This document shows positions 49,669-55,006 of a stretch of 55,006 bases of DNA, one piece after another; positions within the stretch are counted from its first letter, which is position 1, and the number at the start of each line of letters is the position of its first letter. The position numbers were made by a program, and so were the translations under genes. The stretch comes from Candidatus Poribacteria bacterium (GTDB taxonomy: Bacteria; Poribacteria; WGA-4E; WGA-3G), in assembly GCA_022821065.1 (NCBI GenBank), contig JAJEEK010000103.1:1-55006 (forward strand), read 5' to 3'. The notes under the pieces are model-generated. The model was not told where the DNA came from, searched no databases, and saw only the letters and a program-made list of their open reading frames with translations.

Positions 49669-50850
49669 ATGAAAACAACCGAAATTCAGAATGAACTGGC
49701 GGAATTAGATTTAGATGCGTGGCTTCTATACGATTTTCGGGGGATAAACCCGATCGCACAGAATGTCGCGGGCTTGGCGGAGGCACATATCACCCGACGG
49801 TGGTTCTGTCTTATCCCTAAACAGGGTGAACCGCGATGGTTGGTACATAAAATAGAAACATCAAACTTTGCTGATGTGCAAGGGCAGGTCGCGCTTTATG
49901 CGGGGTGGGAAGAGCTTAACGATGCAATCCGTTCCCTACTCGCCGATGTCAAAACGGTTGCGATGGAGTACTCGCCAAACGCCGAAATCCCTTATATCTC
50001 ACGCGTAGATGCTGGCACATTGGAATGCATCCGTTCGTTCGGGGTTGATGTGCGAACGTCTGCGGAACTGGCGCAGCGCATAGAGGCACGCCTGAATGAG
50101 GCACAAGCGACAGGACATCAACTTTCCGCAAAATTGGTGCTACAAGCGAAAGATTACGCCTTCAATTGGATCGGTTCGCAGTTACGGGACGGTAAAACGA
50201 TTACAGAGTATGACGTTCAGCAGGAGATACTCGGACAATTTGCGGCGATGGACCTCGTCACAGACCACCCGCCGATTGTTGCTGTGAACGCAAAGAGCAG
50301 CGACCCGCATTATGCACCCTCCGCGACAAACACCCAAGAGATCAAAAAAGGCGACTTCATCTTGATTGACTTATGGGCAAAGCAGAAGGATCCAGATGCA
50401 GTTTTTGCGGATACGACGTGGGTCGCTTATGCTGGAAAAACTGTACCGACACAATACGTTGAGATTTTCGATATCGTCAAAGCGGCGCGGGATAGAGCGA
50501 TCCGATTCATTCAGGAGAGATGGGAGGCAGAGGCACCGATTCACGGCTATGAAGTCGATGACTGTGTTCGGGGGTATATCACCGAAAAAGGATACGGTGA
50601 ATACTTTATCCACCGTACTGGACACAATATCGGTACGGTTATCCATGGTAACGGTGCGAATTTGGATAACTTAGAGACACGCGATGCGCGTGCCTTGATC
50701 TCTGGGGTCTGTTTCTCGATTGAACCCGGTATCTATCTTACCGCTTTCGGCGTTCGGACTGAAGTTGACGTTTTCTTAGCCGGTCCAGGGAGAGACGGCG
50801 TAAAAGTGACAACCGCTCCCGTTCAAAATCAGGTATTGTCATTGCTGTGA
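49669..50850 (+). CDS. M24 family metallopeptidase (Xaa-Pro aminopeptidase-like)
   Basis: 393 aa with an N-terminal creatinase-like domain (residues 1-140) and a C-terminal pita-bread catalytic domain. The five metal ligands are visible: Asp in LIDLWAK, Asp in FADTTW, His in HRTGHNIG, Glu in SIEPGIY and Glu in VRTEVDV. It likely cleaves N-terminal residues next to proline, or small amide substrates. The start ATG at 49669 has AAGGGAA upstream. The 3' end overlaps the convergent gene by 113 bp, which is unusually long. Confidence 0.92.
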   Translation: MKTTEIQNELAELDLDAWLLYDFRGINPIAQNVAGLAEAHITRRWFCLIPKQGEPRWLVHKIETSNFADVQGQVALYAGWEELNDAIRSLLADVKTVAMEYSPNAEIPYISRVDAGTLECIRSFGVDVRTSAELAQRIEARLNEAQATGHQLSAKLVLQAKDYAFNWIGSQLRDGKTITEYDVQQEILGQFAAMDLVTDHPPIVAVNAKSSDPHYAPSATNTQEIKKGDFILIDLWAKQKDPDAVFADTTWVAYAGKTVPTQYVEIFDIVKAARDRAIRFIQERWEAEAPIHGYEVDDCVRGYITEKGYGEYFIHRTGHNIGTVIHGNGANLDNLETRDARALISGVCFSIEPGIYLTAFGVRTEVDVFLAGPGRDGVKVTTAPVQNQVLSLL

Positions 50851-51589
50851 CCTGATAGTTCCGCTTTTTCAAGTCCGCGAGGATATGGTTCAGATAGAGA
50901 CGCGTATTGAGGATCCACTGATCGGCGTAAGCCGCGGCAAGTAGTGGAAGTGCTATTGTTAAACGCGGTGAATCGAGTAACCACCGTTCCGCGTATTCAG
51001 CAAAGTCTGTGTCTACCAATCCAGTGCTGCCGAGTGAATACACGACATAACTTTTGTCGTCCCGTATTTCCATTCTCGGATTGAGCGGTGTATTGAGCGT
51101 CAGACGTTTCGTTCCATCAATCTCAAAAACCCAGAAAAAATAATCTTCATTATATCCGAGGTACCCGAGTTCTACATCAAGCCGATGCTCGGTTTCAGTT
51201 GTTATCGGGATGACCGCCATGTCTCGTTTAACTAATACTGGGTAGATCGCTGCAAAGAAGATTTGTTCAAATCCGAGTGGATGGTGTACCCGTTTCAGAA
51301 CGTCCAAGAGAACCTGTTCCTGTTCAGGGCGTTTCAGTTCCAAGCAGCTTTTGATGAAAACTTCATCTCTGAGGGTCCGCATTTCAGGAGATGCGTTTTG
51401 ATGAAGCGGTTGGAGTTCTCGTATCAACTTAAGGATTCGGCGGCGTTTAGGCATAACGCGCCAAAGCACCCAGTGCCATAAAGTCCGCCACATCTCTATT
51501 TCACGCAGCTGGCTAAGAAATGCCAACGCAGCGGTAAGGAAACGTTGGAATATATTTTCAGATGCAAGATTTCGTTGTTGATTCGCCAT
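50738..51589 (-). CDS. Hypothetical protein convergent with the M24 peptidase
   Basis: 283 aa, mixed helical, with basic and Trp-rich N-terminal region (IEMWRTLWHWVLWRVMPKRRR) and a basic C-terminus (LSLDRLRKRQLQSERRKR). The middle part has a strand-rich pattern (AVIPITTETEHRLDVELGYL, YFFWVFEIDGTKRLTL). I do not recognise a family. The last 38 codons overlap the 3' end of the M24 gene in antisense. The ribosome site is weak. The coding frame is long and its composition fits neighbours, so it is probably real. Confidence 0.62.
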   Translation of the reverse strand: MANQQRNLASENIFQRFLTAALAFLSQLREIEMWRTLWHWVLWRVMPKRRRILKLIRELQPLHQNASPEMRTLRDEVFIKSCLELKRPEQEQVLLDVLKRVHHPLGFEQIFFAAIYPVLVKRDMAVIPITTETEHRLDVELGYLGYNEDYFFWVFEIDGTKRLTLNTPLNPRMEIRDDKSYVVYSLGSTGLVDTDFAEYAERWLLDSPRLTIALPLLAAAYADQWILNTRLYLNHILADLKKRNYQVTAMTIPDFERERLSLLRRLSLDRLRKRQLQSERRKR

Positions 51590-51651
51590 GTTCTTTGCGT
51601 AGTTTAATTCAATTAGGGCTTACAAATGGTTGACCGCCTACCATAAAAAAT

Positions 51652-51680
51652 TTGACCTTTCACGGAAAGTGTGCTATAAT
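51652..51680 (+). promoter_or_regulatory. Promoter of tRNA-Leu
   Basis: TTGACC (51652-51657), 17-bp spacer, consensus TATAAT (51675-51680), about 16 bp before the mature tRNA 5' end. Confidence 0.8.
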
Positions 51681-51696
51681 TTGTCTTACCGAAAAA

Positions 51697-51781
51697 GCCG
51701 GAGTGGTGAAATTGGTAGACGCACTGGACTCAAAATCCAGCGGGCCCTAGGTCCATGTCGGTTCGAGTCCGACCTCCGGCA
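51697..51781 (+). tRNA. tRNA-Leu (CAA)
   Basis: 85 nt. The acceptor stem GCCGGAG pairs with CTCCGGC, with discriminator A at 51781. The anticodon stem CTGGA/TCCAG holds loop CTCAAAA, giving anticodon CAA, which reads UUG. A long type II variable arm (GCGGGCCCTAGGTCC region) and a T arm with GGTTCGAGTCC are present. CCA is not encoded. It has its own promoter and terminator, so it is a single-gene unit. Confidence 0.97.
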
Positions 51782-51784
51782 TCA

Positions 51785-51823
51785 GGCGATGGTTTCTTGG
51801 AAGCCATCGCCTTCTGTCTTTTG
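51785..51823 (+). terminator. Intrinsic terminator of tRNA-Leu
   Basis: GGCGATGG (51785-51792) pairs with CCATCGCC (51804-51811) over an 11-nt loop and is followed by TTCTGTCTTTT. It begins three bases after the tRNA and ends just before the convergent sugar isomerase gene. Confidence 0.8.
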
Positions 51824-51826
51824 CGG

Positions 51827-52618
51827 TTACATCGAAACGATCTGACGCATCCGTTTCGCCAAGTCGATTTGTGCATCTCTGTCACCACCGACTTCATGAA
51901 TAACGTAACCGTCATAACCGATAGCGCGGAACGCCTCCATAACCGCCTTCCAATCCGTATCACCGTCTAAAAGATTAACGAACCGATGTGCGCCACGGTC
52001 AAAATCCTTGAAGTGTACCCGTTTGATGCGGGGTCCGAGTTCACGGATCCAGTGTTCTGGATAACCGTAAGCCATCATGTTCGCTGTATCAAGATAGGTC
52101 CCTATCCATTCGCTATCTATCTCATCCACGATATCACGCATCTCTTTTGGACTCAGCAGAAACTTGTTCCAGACGTTTTCGAGACCGATCGCGACCTGAT
52201 GCGCTTCCGCAGAGGGTGCTAAGTCTTTCAGGAGACCGACAAGGTTATCCCAGACCTCTTGATAGGTCCCTTCAACGGTGAGTTGCCCCGGGTGCAGTAG
52301 GATCCCACCGACACCGAGTGCATTGGCGACCTCTAAACCGCGAGCGAGAGACACTGCGCCTTTTTCTCGCTCCGTCGCATCCAGACTGAGCAGGTTACCG
52401 CGATCCGAGTAACCGGCTGTGATGCTGCCGATCTCGATACCCGCCGCATTACATTTCGCAACGATACCTTGGAGTTCCGAATCACTCATATTGATGTCGG
52501 TGTCTTTTCCTTCACGAAAAGTGAGTTCAACGGCATCGTATCCAGCATCTTGGCAAAGCGAAAGCGTATCGTCTAACGACATGTTTCCGAGTATAATTTG
52601 GGTGACACCTATCTTCAT
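51827..52618 (-). CDS. Sugar phosphate isomerase/epimerase (xylose-isomerase-like TIM barrel)
   Basis: 263 aa AP-endonuclease-2/xylose-isomerase-like barrel. It contains DAVELTFRE with a likely metal-site neighbourhood, GILLHPG, IGLENVWNKF (Glu ligand), YLDTAN (Asp ligand), RVHFKDFD (His/Asp) and VIHEVGG (Glu ligand). Such proteins isomerise or epimerise sugars or polyols, or act as accessory enzymes to Gfo/Idh/MocA dehydrogenases. The start overlaps the stop of the zinc-ribbon gene as ATGA, so translation is coupled. It is the last gene of the hflX operon. Confidence 0.91.
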   Translation of the reverse strand: MKIGVTQIILGNMSLDDTLSLCQDAGYDAVELTFREGKDTDINMSDSELQGIVAKCNAAGIEIGSITAGYSDRGNLLSLDATEREKGAVSLARGLEVANALGVGGILLHPGQLTVEGTYQEVWDNLVGLLKDLAPSAEAHQVAIGLENVWNKFLLSPKEMRDIVDEIDSEWIGTYLDTANMMAYGYPEHWIRELGPRIKRVHFKDFDRGAHRFVNLLDGDTDWKAVMEAFRAIGYDGYVIHEVGGDRDAQIDLAKRMRQIVSM

Positions 52619-52872
52619 GGCTTTTCCTTGTTTTCCTTTTCGCTATGAAATTGTGTAGCGGTTAGAGATTGTATACAGAGATACCGAATTTCGAGACATT
52701 GTGGACACCGAATCGCAACATAGTACGCGTCGTTGAAAACGGCATCAATCGGGTTGAGCGATGCCTCTCCCAACGGACTTCCTTGAAACTGATCAAGCAC
52801 TTCGTACGCCTTATCGCAATCTGGACAGATTTGTAAGTCGTGCCCGATGTCGGTCTGGTCGAGCCATCGCAT
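52615..52872 (-). CDS. Small zinc-ribbon-like protein in the hflX operon
   Basis: 85 aa with two CxxC pairs (ICPDCDKAY and RCPQCLEIR), a probable zinc-binding knuckle. I chose the ATG at 52872, 19 bp after the hflX stop; the longer frame from 52956 overlaps hflX. The end overlaps the start of the sugar isomerase gene by four bases (ATGA). Function unknown. Confidence 0.7.
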   Translation of the reverse strand: MRWLDQTDIGHDLQICPDCDKAYEVLDQFQGSPLGEASLNPIDAVFNDAYYVAIRCPQCLEIRYLCIQSLTATQFHSEKENKEKP

Positions 52873-52891
52873 TAGTGTCGCTGCCTTTCCG

Positions 52892-54181
52892 TCAGGAAGA
52901 GACCAAAAATTCGGAGACCGATTTGAGGTAGCGGTTCGGCATACGTGCCGTAACATGGATAGCGTCCGCTGCGTATTCCGCGTTAAGCACAGTCCCGTGT
53001 TTATAGAGTAAATCGAGTGCTTTTCCGTCCGTGTAGGGTATACTCAGGGAGAGATTCGGACCGAGTTCGACAAAACGGTTCGACAACGCCTCCATTAACG
53101 CCGCAACCCCATCGCCGCGATGCGCAGAGACGAGATGCGCGTCTGGATACTGGCTCCGTAAGACCTGCAGATCGTCCTCCGTTTGGAGATTGTCAATCTT
53201 GTTGAAAACCATGAGCATCGGAATATCGGTGGCATCCAAGTCGGCAAGGACTTCGTTCACAGCAGTTATCTGCGCTTCCGCCTCCGGGTGACTCACATCG
53301 ACGACGTGAAGGAGGAGGTCCGCTTCAACGACTTCTTCAAGTGTCGCCTTGAACGCCGCAACCAATTGGTGTGGCAGTTTCTTGATAAACCCGACAGTAT
53401 CACTGAGAAGAATCTGCTGCTTTTGTGGGAGATCCACCTTCCGCGTGGTGGAGTCTAAGGTCGCGAACAATTTGTCCTCTGCCAAAACGCTTTCACCTGT
53501 CAATAGATTGAAGAGTGTCGATTTTCCGGCATTGGTATAGCCGACGAAAGAGACCTTGATCTTTTCAGAACGGTTTTTCCGCTGGACTTGCCGCTGTCTC
53601 TCGACGGCTTGGAGTGCCTTTCTCACCTGTCCGATGTTCCTACGGATCCAACGTCTATCCATTTCCAACTGGGTTTCACCGGGACCGCGGATAGGGCCCC
53701 CGCCGCCCCCGCCTGTTGCGAGTCGTGAAAGGTGCGTCCACATCCGGGTCAAGCGCGGCAGCGCGTATTCAAGTTGTGCGAGTGAGACCTGTAGCCGTGC
53801 CTCTTTCGTGAGCGCGCGTTGTGCGAAGACATGAAGGATGAGACCCGTTCGGTCAATTGCGACGATGTCGAGGGCACGTTCGAGGTTCCGCGTCTGTGCC
53901 GGTGAAAGTTCTTCATCGAAGATGATTGCGTCGGCATCAAGCTCTTCAACGAGCGGTTTAAGTTCTTCAACCTTTCCTTCGCCGATAAAATAGGTCGGGT
54001 TGGGTTTATTTCGCGGTTGAATTGCCTCACAAACGACTTTGATACCGGCGGTCTCTGCGAGGTGCCGGAGTTCTTGGAGCGATTCTTCTGTTTCGTGCAT
54101 CAAGTTGTTTCGCAGTTTAACGCCTATCAAAATTGCACGTGACGGCGGGTTCGGTGCCCGTGTATCATAAAGTTCTGGCAT
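52892..54181 (-). CDS. hflX: Ribosome-associated GTPase HflX
   Basis: 429 aa. The N-terminal HflX domain has NPTYFIGEGKVEEL and IIFDEELSPAQTRNLE, and the glycine-rich linker GGGGGGPIRGPGETQLE is diagnostic. The G domain has GYTNAGKST (G1), DTVGFIKKLP (G3) and NKID (G4). HflX splits stalled or hibernating ribosomes under stress. Start: the ATG at 54181 with AAAGGAG six bases upstream; the TTG three bases earlier is unlikely. It heads a three-gene operon with a zinc-ribbon protein and a sugar isomerase. Confidence 0.96.
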   Translation of the reverse strand: MPELYDTRAPNPPSRAILIGVKLRNNLMHETEESLQELRHLAETAGIKVVCEAIQPRNKPNPTYFIGEGKVEELKPLVEELDADAIIFDEELSPAQTRNLERALDIVAIDRTGLILHVFAQRALTKEARLQVSLAQLEYALPRLTRMWTHLSRLATGGGGGGPIRGPGETQLEMDRRWIRRNIGQVRKALQAVERQRQVQRKNRSEKIKVSFVGYTNAGKSTLFNLLTGESVLAEDKLFATLDSTTRKVDLPQKQQILLSDTVGFIKKLPHQLVAAFKATLEEVVEADLLLHVVDVSHPEAEAQITAVNEVLADLDATDIPMLMVFNKIDNLQTEDDLQVLRSQYPDAHLVSAHRGDGVAALMEALSNRFVELGPNLSLSIPYTDGKALDLLYKHGTVLNAEYAADAIHVTARMPNRYLKSVSEFLVSS

Positions 54182-54259
54182 CAAAAACTCCTTTGTCAGT
54201 TTTGGAGTGCAATCAAAGCACGGTACTTTGTGCCTCCAACGACGCGGTATTTGTAGTAT

Positions 54260-54288
54260 AGTGTATCAGATATGTTCCGTGTTTTCAA
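54260..54288 (-). promoter_or_regulatory. Promoter of the hflX operon
   Basis: Minus-strand TTGAAA (54283-54288), 17-bp spacer, TACACT (54260-54265). Expected start near 54253, giving a leader of about 70 nt. The gap to smpB also holds AACTGAC/GGTAACT repeat words (54361-54390). Confidence 0.55.
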
Positions 54289-54407
54289 CTAAAATCCTGT
54301 TTTCACGAAAAACTTCAAATTTTCGACAACTATTTTCGATTTCAGTCAACCTCATGGGGTTAACTGTCGTTTAAGTAACCGGTAACTGACGACCTCTGTG
54401 TTTTTTC

Positions 54408-54436
54408 TTGCATACGCGTTAATCTTATGTTATACT
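54408..54436 (+). promoter_or_regulatory. Promoter of smpB, nearly leaderless
   Basis: TTGCAT (54408-54413), 17-bp spacer, TATACT (54431-54436), then only ten bases to the ATG at 54447. No Shine-Dalgarno sequence fits in the 3-5 nt leader. Confidence 0.65.
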
Positions 54437-54446
54437 TAATCTCGCT

Positions 54447-54905
54447 ATGAAAAATGCCAAAGATTCTACAAACCCAACGATTACCGTGAATCGGAAAGCA
54501 CGGTATGACTATAACCTACGCGATCGGTATGAAGCCGGTGTTGTCTTGCAAGGCACGGAAGTGAAAGCAATTCGCGCCGGACGGTTGAACCTGACGGACA
54601 GTTACGCGCAGGTAACAGATGGTGAAGTATTCCTTATTGATGCCCACATCGGTCCGTACGAACACGGCAATATCGCCAACCACGAACCGAAACGGAAACG
54701 CAAGTTGCTGCTCAATCGTCGGGAAATCACGAAGCTCGAACGCTCAATCCGATCAAAAGGGATGACGATCGTCCCGACGCGTGCGTATTTCAGCAACGGT
54801 AAGGTGAAGTTGGAGTTGGCGGTAGCGATGGGTAAACGGGTTTACGATAAACGTGATAAGATTGAACGAGATACCGCCGCGAATGAGATACGAGCCTATA
54901 ACTAA
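54447..54905 (+). CDS. smpB: SsrA-binding protein SmpB
   Basis: 152 aa beta-barrel protein that delivers tmRNA to stalled ribosomes (trans-translation). Family motifs: NRKARYDY, GVVLQGTEVKAIRAGR, RKRKLLLNRREI and the C-terminal GKRVYDKRDKIERDT tail that enters the decoding centre. Length is normal. The tmRNA gene begins 32 bp after its stop, a known and functionally sensible pairing. The mRNA is predicted to start within a few bases of the ATG. Confidence 0.97.
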   Translation: MKNAKDSTNPTITVNRKARYDYNLRDRYEAGVVLQGTEVKAIRAGRLNLTDSYAQVTDGEVFLIDAHIGPYEHGNIANHEPKRKRKLLLNRREITKLERSIRSKGMTIVPTRAYFSNGKVKLELAVAMGKRVYDKRDKIERDTAANEIRAYN

Positions 54906-54937
54906 CAGAATTCTCGGAAACTTTTATTGCTTAATTT

Positions 54938-55006
54938 GGGGGTGTACAGGTTTCGACGAAGGTAAATGATATACGGGTTGCATGCCGAGGTCTCCGCAGG
55001 CCTCGT
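54938..55006 (+). ncRNA. ssrA: Transfer-messenger RNA (tmRNA), 5' part
   Basis: Starts GGGGGTGTACAGGTTTCGAC, the conserved 5' acceptor and D-loop-like segment of tmRNA, and continues with ACGAAGGTAAATG. The gene is cut by the window end, so the tag-coding region is not visible. It immediately follows smpB. Confidence 0.9.

Overview
The window looks like a chromosome segment of an uncultured bacterium, most likely a member of Candidatus Poribacteria or a close relative. The evidence is compositional and by motif: a secreted protein ends in an FlgD-like domain with NPFNPETWIPYQL, a C-terminal signature I associate with that phylum. TPR, WD40, FG-GAP/ASPIC and dockerin proteins are abundant, as are Gfo/Idh/MocA oxidoreductases and a GH127 glycosidase, and short palindromic repeats are scattered between genes. 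This assignment is an inference, since no 16S gene is present.

Layout. 0.3-4.4 kb (minus strand): a three-subunit molybdenum hydroxylase operon followed by a MoaD/ThiS-like protein. 4.6-5.8 kb: an AAA+/DUF4143 ATPase with a tandem-repeat promoter. 5.9-15.8 kb: three paralogous trypsin-like protease/TPR proteins flanking ileS. One of them carries a C-terminal formylglycine-generating-enzyme-type domain. 16-21.6 kb: a fused double ABC ATPase, mutL and small unknown genes. 21.8-25.6 kb: a complete restriction-modification operon whose nuclease is a full-length FokI homologue with two separate methyltransferases. 25.9-30 kb: a GH127 beta-L-arabinofuranosidase-type enzyme, a possible C39-like secreted protein, a DUF805 membrane protein and an oxidoreductase. 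30.4-36.9 kb: a zinc-ribbon/HTH protein, two secreted proteins sharing a C-terminal motif, a metallo-hydrolase and a 14-repeat WD40-dockerin protein. 36.9-43.4 kb: an oxidoreductase, a class V aminotransferase, a serine O-acetyltransferase-like protein, a toxin-antitoxin pair with an unusual duplicated antitoxin, and purH. 43.5-49.6 kb: DUF433 genes carrying a scar of a lost toxin, a protein with a sensory-rhodopsin-transducer-like domain, a helicase-less type ISP restriction-modification enzyme and a small membrane-protein pair. 49.7-55 kb: an M24 peptidase, tRNA-Leu(CAA), a hflX operon, smpB and the start of tmRNA.

The most striking signal is upstream of ileS. A sigma70-type promoter is followed by a 48-codon leader ORF ending in an isoleucine-rich run. 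A perfect intrinsic terminator follows, and an 8-nt segment overlapping the leader stop codon can pair with the terminator's 5' arm. This has the layout of a leader-peptide transcription attenuator controlling isoleucyl-tRNA synthetase. The synthetase itself has a swapped GxHH signature, expected to give mupirocin-type resistance. The window is also rich in defence and addiction modules (FokI-type R-M, ISP R-M, RelE/ParE TA, DUF433 remnants). Several promoters place the start codon at the predicted transcription start, which suggests leaderless mRNAs.
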